DNA from: Pseudomonadota bacterium
GTDB lineage: Bacteria > Pseudomonadota > Gammaproteobacteria > Pseudomonadales > Pseudohongiellaceae
DNA: 64,000 nt
Direction of reading: 5' to 3'
NCBI GenBank assembly: GCA_027623555.1
Contig: JAQBSZ010000015.1
Location: forward strand, 1 to 64,000
Shown: one piece after another, positions 8,415-17,759 of the stretch
Numbering within the stretch: position 1 is the first letter of the stretch
How the letters are laid out: every line of letters starts with the position of its first letter
The notes under the pieces: generated by a model
What the model was told of the DNA's origin: nothing
Database searches by the model: none
What the model saw: the letters and a program-made list of their open reading frames with translations, nothing else
Position numbers and translations under genes: made by a program

Positions 8415-9818
8415 ATGACAACAAGTAAACTAAGGAATGGCTGGTCGCTGTTCAAGCAGGCACTGGCCGGTGATTCGGACATCAATTACACCGAAGGCTC
8501 GATTGCGCGCGTAACTATCCTGCTGGCGATTCCCATGATCCTGGAGATGGCCATGGAATCGGTATTCGCGATCGTGGATATCTTCTTCGTGGCCAGTCTC
8601 GGTACGGATGCGGTGGCCACGGTCGGACTCACCGAGGCGGTTATCACGTTGCTCTATGCGATCGCGATCGGATTGGCGATGGGTGCCACGGCGATGGTGT
8701 CGCGGCGGATCGGTGAGAAGGATCCTGAGCGGGCGTCCGAGGCAGCAGGGCAGGTTATCTGGATCGGCGTCTTTGTCTCGGTGATAGTCGGTGCGATCGG
8801 AATTATCTTCGCACGTGACATCCTCTTGCTGATGGGAGCCAGTGAGTCAGTCGTGGCAACCGGCGTAAACTACACGCGGATTATGTTCGGCGGTTGTTTC
8901 AGTATCGTGTTTCTGTTTCTGATAAACGCGATCTTTCGTGGTGCCGGCGATGCCACGATTGCGATGCGCGCGCTGTGGTTGGCCAATGGCATCAATATCG
9001 TACTCGATCCCTGCTTCATCTTCGGCTGGGGTCCGTTTCCTGAACTCGGTGTCACCGGGGCGGCGGTCGCCACGAACATCGGCCGCACGATTGGGTTTCT
9101 CTATGGGCTGTATCACTTGATTGGTGGCAGGGGCCGCTTGCAGCTGCATCTGGCTACTATGGGATTGCGCATACGGGTCCTGTGGTCACTGGTGCGAATA
9201 TCTCTGGGTGGTATGGCACAGTTTCTGGTGGCGACCGCGAGCTGGGTATTCCTGATGTCAATCGTGTCAGGGTTCGGCAGTGCGGCTGTCGCCGGATATA
9301 CGATAGCCGTGCGGGTCGTGATGTTTGCGATCTTGCCCGCCTGGGGACTGAGTAATGCAGCGGCTACTCTGGTCGGCCAGAATCTGGGTGCCGGTCTGCC
9401 GGAGCGCGCCGAGACCACCACCTGGAAGATCGCGCAATACAACGCCCTGTACATGGGGCTGGTAATGCTGTTACTGCTCTTGTTGACCCGTCCGATCATC
9501 GCCTTCTTTTCCCAGGAGTTGGAGGTAATCGAGTACGCGGTGCAGTGCCTGCGCATCTTTGCCTATTCCCTGGTGCTATGGGGATATGGGATGGCGGTGA
9601 TTCAGGCATTTAACGGAGCGGGGGATACGATGACCCCGACCTGGATCAATATCTTCTGCTTCTGGATCGTGCAGGTACCGCTGGCCTATACTCTGGCTCT
9701 GGGCCTGGGGTTCGGCCCGCTCGGGGTATTCTGGGCAGTGTTTGTTTCAGATGTCCTCGCTGGTATAGTGGGCGTCGCCTTTTTCATACGCGGCAAGTGG
9801 AAGCTGCGTGAAGTGTAA
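8415..9818 (+). CDS. MATE family efflux transporter
   Basis: A 467-residue multidrug/toxin extrusion protein with twelve predicted helices in two homologous halves. It would export cationic drugs or metabolites using a Na+ or H+ gradient. Signatures include the first-helix region around IARVTILLAIPMILEMAMESVFAIVDIFFVA, GLAMGATAMVSRRIGEKDPERA (~85-106) and, in the second half, AVRVVMFAILPAWGLSNAAATLVGQNLGAG. I used the ATG at 8415, with GGAA 7 nt upstream, rather than a TTG two codons earlier. It is preceded by a long leader and followed by a 12-bp tandem repeat. Substrate cannot be predicted. Confidence 0.93.
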   Translation: MTTSKLRNGWSLFKQALAGDSDINYTEGSIARVTILLAIPMILEMAMESVFAIVDIFFVASLGTDAVATVGLTEAVITLLYAIAIGLAMGATAMVSRRIGEKDPERASEAAGQVIWIGVFVSVIVGAIGIIFARDILLLMGASESVVATGVNYTRIMFGGCFSIVFLFLINAIFRGAGDATIAMRALWLANGINIVLDPCFIFGWGPFPELGVTGAAVATNIGRTIGFLYGLYHLIGGRGRLQLHLATMGLRIRVLWSLVRISLGGMAQFLVATASWVFLMSIVSGFGSAAVAGYTIAVRVVMFAILPAWGLSNAAATLVGQNLGAGLPERAETTTWKIAQYNALYMGLVMLLLLLLTRPIIAFFSQELEVIEYAVQCLRIFAYSLVLWGYGMAVIQAFNGAGDTMTPTWINIFCFWIVQVPLAYTLALGLGFGPLGVFWAVFVSDVLAGIVGVAFFIRGKWKLREV

Positions 9819-9820
9819 GA

Positions 9821-9880
9821 AAAGGTGTAGTGAAAGGTGTAGTAAAAGGTGTAGTGAAAGGTGTAGTGAAGGGTGTAATC
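9821..9880 (+). repeat. 12-bp tandem repeat, five units
   Basis: Five consecutive 12-bp units of AAAGGTGTAGTG with a few substitutions (the last is AAGGGTGTAATC) start 2 bp after the MATE stop codon. In the transporter frame each unit carries stop codons; in another frame the repeat reads as an uninterrupted Lys-Gly-Val-Val series. This looks like recent slippage expansion. Confidence 0.9.
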
Positions 9881-9917
9881 AATCACCGCCAGCCTATCCG
9901 GCAGGGACAGTAAACCG

Positions 9918-10889
9918 ATGTTAAGCAGCCAGCAACAGATCATCTCCTTCGTTGCGAGCCGCCTTGCCAGCGGCACGCCGGTCTGGTTGTGTACCATTCT
10001 AAAGACCTGGGGCTCCTCGCCACGACCGGTCGGCGCCATGCTGGCCTGTACTGTCGAGGGTGAACTGGTCGGTTCCCTGTCTGGCGGCTGTATTGAGGAA
10101 GATTTCCTCGAGCAGCTACGCGATGGCAGTCTCAAGTCCCAGTACGACGTCAAGGGTCAGCCGTTTACCGTCCGCTATGGTGAGACCGAAGCGGAGCAGG
10201 CCCGCCTGAAGTTGCCCTGTGGCGGACAACTCCACGTGTTACTCGAATACATCGAGCCGACACAGGCGAACCAGCAGGTATTTACGCAACTGGCGAGCAG
10301 CCTGGAGAGTCACACGAAGATCAGCCGTGTTCTCAACCTGGAAACCGGTGCGATCTCCACCGAGGATCACAGTGGCGAAGATGCCGTGGTGATGGAACGC
10401 AACAAGATGACACACAGCCTCAGTCCCATGTATCGGTTGTTATTGCTTGGGGCAGGGGATGTAGCAAAATTCGTCGCCGAGATGGCACTGGCGCTGGAGT
10501 ATGATGTAACGTTGTGTGACCCTCGCCCGAATTACCTCGACAATTGGCACGTGGACGGAGTCGAGACTACTTCCCGACTGCCCGATGATGTCGTGAGGGA
10601 GCGCTTCAGTAATCCTTACAGCGGCATTATCGCGTTGGCTCATGACCCAAGAGTAGATGATATGGCGCTGATGGAAGCTCTCAAGACTGACGCCTTTTAT
10701 ATCGGGGCGATGGGTTCCGAGCGTACTTCAGCGGCGCGCCGCGAGCGGCTGCCCGAGCTTGGCCTGACGAAGGACGAGATCGACATTCTGCGTGCCCCAA
10801 TCGGTTTCGAGATTCAGTCGAAGACGCCGGCAGAGATTGCGATCTCGATCATGGCTGAGGTAACTGCCGTGCGCCATGGCGTGGAATAA
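9918..10889 (+). CDS. XdhC/CoxI family molybdoenzyme maturation protein
   Basis: A 323-residue XdhC-family protein. Such proteins bind molybdenum cofactor, promote its sulfuration and deliver it to xanthine-dehydrogenase-type enzymes. The N-terminal XdhC/CoxI domain (about 10-110) shows the GSSPRPVGAMLA, GSLSGGCIEEDF and KLPCGGQLHVLLE motifs; the C-terminal part (about 170-320) is a Rossmann-like domain opening with LLLGAGDVAKFVAEMA and containing GAMGSERTSAARRERL. The start has AGGGA about 10 nt upstream. No xanthine dehydrogenase genes are nearby, but a MocA-like nucleotidyltransferase lies at 25343-25918. A perfect bidirectional terminator follows. Confidence 0.9.
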   Translation: MLSSQQQIISFVASRLASGTPVWLCTILKTWGSSPRPVGAMLACTVEGELVGSLSGGCIEEDFLEQLRDGSLKSQYDVKGQPFTVRYGETEAEQARLKLPCGGQLHVLLEYIEPTQANQQVFTQLASSLESHTKISRVLNLETGAISTEDHSGEDAVVMERNKMTHSLSPMYRLLLLGAGDVAKFVAEMALALEYDVTLCDPRPNYLDNWHVDGVETTSRLPDDVVRERFSNPYSGIIALAHDPRVDDMALMEALKTDAFYIGAMGSERTSAARRERLPELGLTKDEIDILRAPIGFEIQSKTPAEIAISIMAEVTAVRHGVE

Positions 10890-10941
10890 AGACGCTGCGC
10901 TGCCCTTGATCAGCTTGCACCCAAGCAAGTGGCACAAGTAA

Positions 10942-10966
10942 AAACGGGTAGCGATGCTACCCGTTT
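10942..10966. terminator. bidirectional rho-independent terminator
   Basis: A perfect 11-bp stem (10942-10952 with 10956-10966) with a 3-nt GAT loop, GC-rich near the loop and flanked by A-rich sequence on the left and T-rich sequence on the right. It lies between the convergent xdhC-like gene and the secreted-protein gene and should stop both transcripts. Confidence 0.85.
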
Positions 10967-10997
10967 CATTTTCAGTTCCTGCCTGGAGCCTACGAGC

Positions 10998-12017
10998 CTA
11001 CTGGCGAATCTCTCGCTCAATGCCCTCTTCCGCCATGGCTTCGAGCCGGCGGGCACCGGCGAGAATGCCGATAATGCCGTAATTACCTTCGTGACAGGCA
11101 TACTCGTATACTGGATCGTCCATGCGTGACAGGGGATATTCACCGCTCCACTGGGAGGCATACACCGTAGGGTCATCGACGGTAAACCCGTAGATGATCT
11201 TGTTTGGACCCTCGCGCCGGAACGTCTCGATCACAGTGAGGTTTTCAGTCGGTGCGCCCTGATAGGTATGCCAGTGATTGTAGTTCTCGGTTTCAACGAT
11301 CAGTGTGTCACCTTCCCAGCGCCCGATGGAATCACCCATCCATTTGCTGTGGGCTTTCGAGGCAGGACTGCGCGCATTGGCAATCCGAATGATGCGGGCA
11401 TCGTGCACCATCTCCACCACGATAGTGACATAGCCGGGTGACTGCACGATCTGCATATGGCTGTTGTACATCACCGGTGACATCACTGGACCGGAGCTGT
11501 TGCCGAATGCCACCAGGCAGCGCTCGCCAAGACCGCGACCCTCGGGGCCTGCATTGGCATCCGGCTGATTGGCGCGCCGCTCTTGCATGCGCTCTCGAAA
11601 TCCAGCAACCCGTTCCGGGATGCGGCCGTTCGGCGGGTCGATGATTGCCGAGGTGCGGAATTCGCCATTGATGGTGGGCAGGAACATGCCGCGATCGGTC
11701 CAGAACAGGTCGTAGTTACCTACTGGTGGCAGGGCTGCCAGTTCGGGAGCGGGACGGTTCGGATCCAGCGGCTCGTTGTCTTCTTCAACCTGGCGCTGCG
11801 CTTGACGCTCGAGTTGCATCGCCTCCTCTTCGGTATAGGCCTGCTTGGTTCCCAGCTCACGTGGACGCTGAAACGGCATCACCGTATTGTTCTTCCACAT
11901 ACCCTGAAGGTCAGGCACGCCCCAGGCCGTACGAGGAATTTCGTAATCCTGGGCCAGGCTGCCGGCGGACAGGCTAAGTGCCAATACTGCGGCGCTGAAC
12001 TTTAAACTAAATTTCAT
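10998..12017 (-). CDS. secreted protein of unknown function with WGVPDLQGMW motif
   Basis: A 339-residue protein with a clear Sec signal peptide (MKFSLKFSAAVLALSLSAGSLA, cleavage near 22), so it is probably periplasmic. The mature part opens with PRTAWGVPDLQGMW, a motif I associate with an uncharacterised family found in multiple copies in marine Gammaproteobacteria and Acidobacteria. Other visible features are an Arg/Glu/Gln-rich helix near 60-80 and a C-terminal beta-rich part with DSIGRWEGDTLIVET and YEYACHEGNYGI. GGAG lies 7 nt before the ATG. It is a single-gene unit with its own upstream AT-rich region. No enzymatic motif is recognised. Confidence 0.75.
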   Translation of the reverse strand: MKFSLKFSAAVLALSLSAGSLAQDYEIPRTAWGVPDLQGMWKNNTVMPFQRPRELGTKQAYTEEEAMQLERQAQRQVEEDNEPLDPNRPAPELAALPPVGNYDLFWTDRGMFLPTINGEFRTSAIIDPPNGRIPERVAGFRERMQERRANQPDANAGPEGRGLGERCLVAFGNSSGPVMSPVMYNSHMQIVQSPGYVTIVVEMVHDARIIRIANARSPASKAHSKWMGDSIGRWEGDTLIVETENYNHWHTYQGAPTENLTVIETFRREGPNKIIYGFTVDDPTVYASQWSGEYPLSRMDDPVYEYACHEGNYGIIGILAGARRLEAMAEEGIEREIRQ

Positions 12018-12155
12018 TCGTAGTCTCCATGAACTAAGCTCTATAACTCATTGTTATTGTAAGATTTATCACTATCAAAGAAAGTATATTTTATGACGAA
12101 TAGCGGCCTGGATACAGGGTGAGAAAGTCATTATTTGTGACAGGCAAAGCCGGAC

Positions 12156-13604
12156 TCAGGCGCTGCAGACTGGCGCGCTGCGCGGCCAGGGCTGAGCCTG
12201 TTCCAGCTGCCGGGCCAACTGTAACAGCAGCAGGTCAGATCCCCAGGCTGCGGTGAACATCACGCCGACCGGCAAGCCGTTCTTAGCCTGGTGCCCAGGG
12301 ACTGACATGCTGGGTTGTCCGGTGCCGTTGTAGAGCGCGGTAAAGCCGCCATAAGCTCTGAACCTGCTAACGTACTCCTTCTGGTCGCTGCTGTTCATAT
12401 CCAGCCAACCGATCCGCGCCGGTGTCTTGCTAATAACTGGTGAAACGATGACATCGTGGTGGTGATGAAACTCCGCCATCGTGCGCTCGGCCTCTTTGAC
12501 GGTGTCTACGGCTTCCAGGTAGGCGGCTGCATCAACATCTCTGCCGAGGTTTGCCATGATGCGGGTGGAGATCTCCAGTGGGGCGTCTTCCAGGGCCAGC
12601 TTGAGTGCCGCCAGGCGTGGAGCGAGCGTCTGATACACATAAGCGTTTATGCGCAAGGCCATGGCAGAGACTACTGTTCGATAGTCCACCGGGTAGCTGA
12701 CTCTTTCCACATAGTGCCCAAGTGATTCGCACAGTTGAGCGGCTTTCTGCACCGCCAGGATGCATTCATCATCAAGAGGCTGGTCCATGGGATGTTCCAG
12801 TTGCACGCCGATTCGCAGTGGTTCCGGCGCTGCATTGAGATTGGCATAAAAAGAGGCTGGGGCGGGTGGTATCGCAAACTGGTTCGGCTCTTCCAGTTTG
12901 ATCAGGTCGAGAAAGGCGGCACTATCCCTTACCGTCTGACTGACTACGTGCCCGACGCTCATGCCGCCCCAGCTTGCTGCGCGCTTGTTCTCGATGGCCG
13001 TCAAGCCACGGCTGGGTTTAAGCCCGAACAGCCCACAACAGGCAGCCGGAACTCGAATTGACCCGCCACCATCGGTGGCGTGAGCTACTGGTGTTATCCC
13101 GGCAGCCACGGCCGCCGCCGCACCGCCGCTGGAACCACCCGGGGAATGCTCCGTGTTCCAGGGATTACGTGTTATGCCATTGGCGACAGGCTCGGTGGTC
13201 AGGGTTAAGCCACATTCCGGCGTGTTAGTCTTGCCCAGCACGATAAGGCCGGCATCCAGATACTTGCGGGCGATGTTGTAGCTGCGCTCGGCAACAAAAT
13301 CTTTGTACAGGCGGCTACCGTAGGTAGCGCCCAGACCTTTCACCGTTGCCAGGTCCTTGATTAGAAAGGGTAGCCCGGCAACGCGACTCTGATTGAGAAG
13401 ATCGGGATGCTGATCGAAGTGCTGTGCCTGGGCCAGGGCGGCATCGAAACACTCGATATTGATGGCGTTGATTGTCGGGTTGGTTTTCTGCGCCTGCTCG
13501 ATGGCGCAGGCTGTCACGTCCGCATTGGAGAATTGCTGTTGGCGGACACCGAGGGCAAGTTCGATGGCATCCATGCCCAGGTAGTCTGAGAGAGAGAGGC
13601 TCAA
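12156..13604 (-). CDS. amidase (amidase signature family)
   Basis: A 482-residue amidase-signature hydrolase with the Ser-cisSer-Lys triad visible: K83 (LIKD), the Gly/Ser-rich [15 protein letters not shown] (156-169) carrying the cis-serine, and the nucleophile S182 ([10 protein letters not shown]). It would hydrolyse a C-N amide bond; the substrate (aryl or aliphatic amide, indole acetamide, peptide amide) cannot be told. It is not GatA, since length and context differ and no gatB/gatC is adjacent. It lies 15 bp downstream of pilU on the same strand but is probably functionally unrelated. Confidence 0.88.
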   Translation of the reverse strand: MSLSLSDYLGMDAIELALGVRQQQFSNADVTACAIEQAQKTNPTINAINIECFDAALAQAQHFDQHPDLLNQSRVAGLPFLIKDLATVKGLGATYGSRLYKDFVAERSYNIARKYLDAGLIVLGKTNTPECGLTLTTEPVANGITRNPWNTEHSPGGSSGGAAAAVAAGITPVAHATDGGGSIRVPAACCGLFGLKPSRGLTAIENKRAASWGGMSVGHVVSQTVRDSAAFLDLIKLEEPNQFAIPPAPASFYANLNAAPEPLRIGVQLEHPMDQPLDDECILAVQKAAQLCESLGHYVERVSYPVDYRTVVSAMALRINAYVYQTLAPRLAALKLALEDAPLEISTRIMANLGRDVDAAAYLEAVDTVKEAERTMAEFHHHHDVIVSPVISKTPARIGWLDMNSSDQKEYVSRFRAYGGFTALYNGTGQPSMSVPGHQAKNGLPVGVMFTAAWGSDLLLLQLARQLEQAQPWPRSAPVCSA

Positions 13605-13619
13605 TGACTTGCCAGTAAC

Positions 13620-14771
13620 CTAAAACATACGATTGTTATCTTCTTCGGTTGAAACCAGTGAGAGACCACCGGAGTCATCTTCTTCGTCAAGGTCATCATC
13701 GTCGACGTCCTTGCCTTCGGACAACTGAATACGCAGCCGCAAGTTATTCTTCGAATCTGCATTCTTCAAGGCTTCCTCGTAGGTGATCTTGCCTTTCTTG
13801 AAGAGATCGAAGAGAGCGGCATCAAACGTCTTCATGCCTACCCCCTCACTCTTCTCCATGACTTCCTTGAGTTCGAGCACCTTGCCCTGTTTGATCAGAT
13901 CGCACACCCGCGGTGTACCCAGGAGAATCTCGATGGCTGCCGCACGCTTGCCATCGACGGTAGGAATAAGTCGTTGTGAAATAAAGGCTTGCAAGTTCAG
14001 CGACAAGTCGAGGAACAATTGCTTGTGGCGCTCATCCGGGAAGAAGTTAATGATGCGGTCGAGCGCCTGGTTTGCATTGTTCGCGTGCAGGGTAGATAGA
14101 CACAGGTGGCCGGTTTCGGCAAATGCCAGGGCATGTTCCATCGTTTCCTGGCTGCGAATCTCACCAATAAGAATGACATCTGGCGCCTGCCGCAAAGTAT
14201 TCTGCAAGGCTTCTTCGTAACTGTTGGTATCGACTCCGACCTCTCTCTGGTTGACGATACAACCCTGATGGGGGTGAATAAACTCAACCGGATCTTCAAT
14301 TGTGATGATGTGGCCGTCGCTGTTCTTGTTGCGATAGTCAATTAGCGCTGCCAGGGAAGTTGACTTTCCAGAGCCGGTACCGCCAACGAAGAGCACGATG
14401 CCGCGCTTATTCATGATGACTTCTTTAAGCACATCAGGCAGCCCGAGTGATTCAGGGTTGGGAATTTCAGTCTTGATATGTCTTGCAACGATGGCGAGTT
14501 CGCCGCGCTGCTGAAAGATATTGACGCGGAAACGTCCGATATTCGGATCTGACACGGCGAGATTCATCTCGGGACTCTTTTCGAACTTGGCGATCTGCTC
14601 GGCGTTCATGATCTGGTAGGCTATCTTCTTCACCATGCCTTCCGGGAGTGTCTTGTCCAGCAATGGCACCATCTTTCCAAATGCCTTCATGCTTGGGGGA
14701 GCACCGGTGGTCAGGAACAGGTCGGAACCTTCCTTTTCGGTCATCATCTTCAGTAAATCGTTAAATCCCAT
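13620..14771 (-). CDS. pilU: type IV pilus retraction ATPase PilU
   Basis: A 383-residue PilT/PilU-family AAA+ motor acting at the cytoplasmic base of type IV pili. Walker A is GGTGSGKS (130-137), with the Asp box (HIITIEDPVEF), Walker B (APDVILIGEIRSQETM) and His box (GHLCLSTLHANNANQALDRIINFFP). Conserved stretches such as GCIVNQREVGVD and the length fit PilU rather than PilT (about 345). The C terminus is unusually acidic (about 355-367, Asp/Glu run). PilT, which usually adjoins pilU, is not in the window. The neighbour pyrB is 42 bp upstream on the same strand. Confidence 0.92.
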   Translation of the reverse strand: MGFNDLLKMMTEKEGSDLFLTTGAPPSMKAFGKMVPLLDKTLPEGMVKKIAYQIMNAEQIAKFEKSPEMNLAVSDPNIGRFRVNIFQQRGELAIVARHIKTEIPNPESLGLPDVLKEVIMNKRGIVLFVGGTGSGKSTSLAALIDYRNKNSDGHIITIEDPVEFIHPHQGCIVNQREVGVDTNSYEEALQNTLRQAPDVILIGEIRSQETMEHALAFAETGHLCLSTLHANNANQALDRIINFFPDERHKQLFLDLSLNLQAFISQRLIPTVDGKRAAAIEILLGTPRVCDLIKQGKVLELKEVMEKSEGVGMKTFDAALFDLFKKGKITYEEALKNADSKNNLRLRIQLSEGKDVDDDDLDEEDDSGGLSLVSTEEDNNRMF

Positions 14772-14813
14772 AGTCGTCTCGCCTTCCCTCGATTCGTAGA
14801 ATTGGGTCTGTTG

Positions 14814-15830
14814 TTATTCGAATCTGCTCTCTGTATACCAGCCTACTGGTTTCGCAGACAGATCGACCTTGTCAGCCACGTCCAGTATAAGCGCGAACAG
14901 CGCCATGCGCACTAGTACGCCGTTGTCAGTCTGTCTGAAAATGGCCAGATTCGGGTGCTGATTCAGGTCATTGTCCAATTCATTCGCATCTTCCCGGGAA
15001 TCCCGCGGCAGCGGATGCATGATAACCGTGTTGGGTTGGCAATTGCGTGTGTAAATTGCCTGGTTGAGCCGGAAACGGCCTCGGTAGATGTCTGCTTCCA
15101 GCTTGTTCGTGAAACGCTCTTCCTGGATGCGTGTGAGATACACCGTGTCATTGTCATGCAGACCGGTCTCCATATCATCAGTCTCGATGACAACGTGGCC
15201 GGCGGCCTTAAGCTCGGCGACAATCTCCGTCGGCATGCGGAGTTCTTCAGGAGAAATTAACGTGAACTTGATGTCTTTGTACAGGAACAAGAGCTGGGAG
15301 AGGGAGTGTACGGTTCGGCCATGTTTCAGATCTCCCACCATGGCGATGTGCATGCCATCGATTGCACGCTGCCTGGAGTGCAGTTCTTTCTTGATGGTAT
15401 ACAGATCAAGCAGCGCCTGAGACGGATGCTCGTTTGGCCCGTCTCCGCCATTGATCACCGGTACCCGGCTGGCCTTGGCAAATTCAGCCACAGACCCGAC
15501 CTGGGGATGACGCATGACAATGACGTCGCTGTAACCGCTGATGACCCTGGCAGTGTCATACAGGGATTCGCCCTTGGTGATTGACGAAGTCTTTACATCG
15601 GTGGTTTCCCGAACATCGCCGCCGAGCAGGTTGAAGGCGCAGCCAAAGCTGACCCGGGTTCGGGTGCTGGGTTCGAAGAACATATTTCCGAGGATGGCGC
15701 CGTCCAGGACCTTGGATACTTTCTCCCGGTGCGCATAGGGTTCCATATTGTCGGCGACTTGAAAGACCTGGTCGACATCGGCTCTTTCAAATTGTTTTAC
15801 GCTGATTATATGGGCGCCGCGAAAATCCAT
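14814..15830 (-). CDS. pyrB: aspartate carbamoyltransferase, catalytic chain
   Basis: Condenses carbamoyl phosphate with L-aspartate in the first committed pyrimidine step. Carbamoyl-phosphate loop FFEPSTRTRVSF (51-62), HPSQALLDL (135-143) and MHPLPRDSRED near 280 are all present. At 338 residues it is somewhat longer than E. coli PyrB (about 310), the extra length lying mostly at the C terminus (SAKPVGWYTESRFE). No pyrI and no inactive dihydroorotase partner is adjacent, so subunit organisation is open. It precedes pilU on the same strand. Confidence 0.95.
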   Translation of the reverse strand: MDFRGAHIISVKQFERADVDQVFQVADNMEPYAHREKVSKVLDGAILGNMFFEPSTRTRVSFGCAFNLLGGDVRETTDVKTSSITKGESLYDTARVISGYSDVIVMRHPQVGSVAEFAKASRVPVINGGDGPNEHPSQALLDLYTIKKELHSRQRAIDGMHIAMVGDLKHGRTVHSLSQLLFLYKDIKFTLISPEELRMPTEIVAELKAAGHVVIETDDMETGLHDNDTVYLTRIQEERFTNKLEADIYRGRFRLNQAIYTRNCQPNTVIMHPLPRDSREDANELDNDLNQHPNLAIFRQTDNGVLVRMALFALILDVADKVDLSAKPVGWYTESRFE

Positions 15831-15931
15831 GACGTGTTTCTATTTATAGGCTTGCAAGTACTGGTTATGGCGTCCGAAAGGGGCAGGTTCCGGATACAGC
15901 ATTTATAAATCAGAGCGATATTACTACAAAT

Positions 15932-16202
15932 AGGCTATCGAGAGGAGTGAGAATTGCGATTCGTAGACTGCCGGGGATTAGGATAGTATTTCTGTAGTAT
16001 GAACTCTCCTAGCAGTAAAATCCGGCAATCTACAATTCAGAGCGTTGGAGTATCCGCTAGGCTGCTGAGAAATGAAGAAGAATAGTCACGCAAATCACGA
16101 ATAGACTGCCAGCATATACGATTAACATCATGACCTTCCCAACCAGTAAAACCCGGCAACCTCCCCAAGACACTGCTAACGTATACGATAGGCTGCAGTG
16201 AG
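15932..16202. repeat. degenerate ~130-bp tandem repeat upstream of sbcB
   Basis: Two diverged copies of a ~130-bp unit lie head to tail (15932-16058 and 16059-16189), and the first bases of a third run into the sbcB start (16190 onward). Shared landmarks occur in the same order: AGGCT at the unit start, a purine-rich GAG..ATGAAG patch, TAGACTGCC in the middle, then CAGTAAAAYCCGGCAAYCT, and TATNCGNT at the end. In unit 1 a 12-bp inverted repeat with one mismatch (15965-15976 with about 16022-16033) could fold into a long stem-loop. The 372-bp gap between pyrB and sbcB holds nothing else that I can identify. Confidence 0.7.
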
Positions 16203-17609
16203 ATGAAGAGCATTTTTTGGTACGATTTCGAGACGTTTGGAGATAATCCGCGGCGCGACCGGGCTTCACAATTCGCGGGTATCCGCACCGATGAGAACCT
16301 GACCGTGATCGGTGAGCCTCTGGTGATGTATTGCCAACCTGCCGATGATTTTTTACCCAATCCGATCGCCTGTCAGATCACCGGGATTACTCCTCAGCGC
16401 GCACTCGAGCTTGGTGTGTCCGAGGCTGAGTTTATAAAGCGCATCAATCTTGAGTTCTCCGAGCCAGACACTTGTGTGGCCGGCTACAACAATATTCGCT
16501 TCGATGATGAGCTTACCCGGCAACTGCTGTATCGTAACTTTTTCGATCCCTATGAGAGAGAGTGGAAGAACGGTAACTCGCGCTGGGACATCATCGACAT
16601 GATTCGTCTGTGTGCCGCTACTCGACCTGAAGGGATAAACTGGCCCAAGAAGGAAGACGGCAGTAATAGCTTCAGACTGGATCAACTGACGGCGGCGAAC
16701 GGTATCGAACACACCGCTGCTCACGATGCGCTGGCTGATGTAATCGCTACCATTGAGATGGCGAAGCTGGTAAAGGCGCGGCAGCCCAAATTGTATGAGT
16801 ACGTCTATCAGCTTCGTGACAAGCGCCGGGTACAAGCTGAACTCGATCTGACTACGCGCAAACCGACCCTGCACATCTCAATGATGTACCCTTCCCGCCG
16901 TGGCTGTCTGGCGCTGGTGATGCCACTCTGTGTGCATCCGTCGAACAACAATGGGGTGATTGTCTACGACCTGAGAGAAAATCCAGAAAACTGGCTGAAT
17001 CTGTCTGTCGATGAAATACGGCAACGGGTTTTTTCGCCAGGCGATCAACTACCCGACGGGGTGAAGCGCATTCCTCTGAAGACAATACACATCAACAAAT
17101 GTCCGATCGTGACATCTCCGGCGGTGCTGGAACCGGACCGTGCAGCACAATTCGAACTCGATCTAAACGTCTGCCGGGAGAACTGGGAGTTGTTGCAATC
17201 CAGAAGTGAGAGTTGGAAAAAAGTCAGCGATGTGTTCCGAAAGGAGCGTTTTACTGACGAACAGGATCCGGATTTCATGATATACAGTGGTGGATTCTTC
17301 GCAAATAACGACCGCAGCCTCATGAATACCGTGCGTGCCACCAGCCCGCGCGATCTCGCCAGGCTGGACCTGCCGTTCCGAGACCGGCGCCTTAAAGAGA
17401 TGTTGTTTCGCTATCGGGCACGCAATTTTAAAGACTCCTTGAATCCAGAGGAACTGCTGAAGTGGGAGACCTTCCGAAAGGCCAGGCTAAATGACGAACA
17501 GGCCCGTGCGCGTTTCGAGAACGACATGCTGCTTGCCATGGAGCAGGCTGACGAGAAAGCCCGGCAGGTGCTGGTTGAACTGAAGGGCTATGTTGCCTCC
17601 TTATTGTGA
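16203..17609 (+). CDS. sbcB: exodeoxyribonuclease I
   Basis: A 468-residue single-strand 3'-5' DNA exonuclease (ExoI), active in mismatch repair and suppression of RecF-type recombination. The DEDDh nuclease core is visible: D8 and E10 in WYDFETFG, the YNNIRFDDEL block near 98-107, and the HDALADVIATIEMAKL block near 178. The ExoI C-terminal region follows, including ELLKWETFRKARL. The ATG at 16203 sits at the edge of an upstream tandem repeat, with GTGAG immediately before it, so translation signals overlap the repeat. Confidence 0.95.
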   Translation: MKSIFWYDFETFGDNPRRDRASQFAGIRTDENLTVIGEPLVMYCQPADDFLPNPIACQITGITPQRALELGVSEAEFIKRINLEFSEPDTCVAGYNNIRFDDELTRQLLYRNFFDPYEREWKNGNSRWDIIDMIRLCAATRPEGINWPKKEDGSNSFRLDQLTAANGIEHTAAHDALADVIATIEMAKLVKARQPKLYEYVYQLRDKRRVQAELDLTTRKPTLHISMMYPSRRGCLALVMPLCVHPSNNNGVIVYDLRENPENWLNLSVDEIRQRVFSPGDQLPDGVKRIPLKTIHINKCPIVTSPAVLEPDRAAQFELDLNVCRENWELLQSRSESWKKVSDVFRKERFTDEQDPDFMIYSGGFFANNDRSLMNTVRATSPRDLARLDLPFRDRRLKEMLFRYRARNFKDSLNPEELLKWETFRKARLNDEQARARFENDMLLAMEQADEKARQVLVELKGYVASLL

Positions 17610-17759
17610 AGCCAACAATACAGTGAAGCCAATAACTTGGTGCAGATGGCGCAGTACACATTAGCTGGCGAAGGGGATAGAATTCAACTTCGCTGTCACC
17701 TGCACTTGTTCAAGGGCTCCCTAGCAAAGGTGACAAGTTCGATTCATTAACAGGATTGA

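Noticed and set aside
9821-9880. CRISPR-like repeat array
   Set aside because: The 12-bp units are contiguous with no spacers, so this is a simple tandem repeat.
17704-17724. Sequence resembling the right end of the MITE (16 of 21 bases, ending GGCTCCCTAG)
   Set aside because: No matching left end or target duplication nearby; probably chance or a very old scar.
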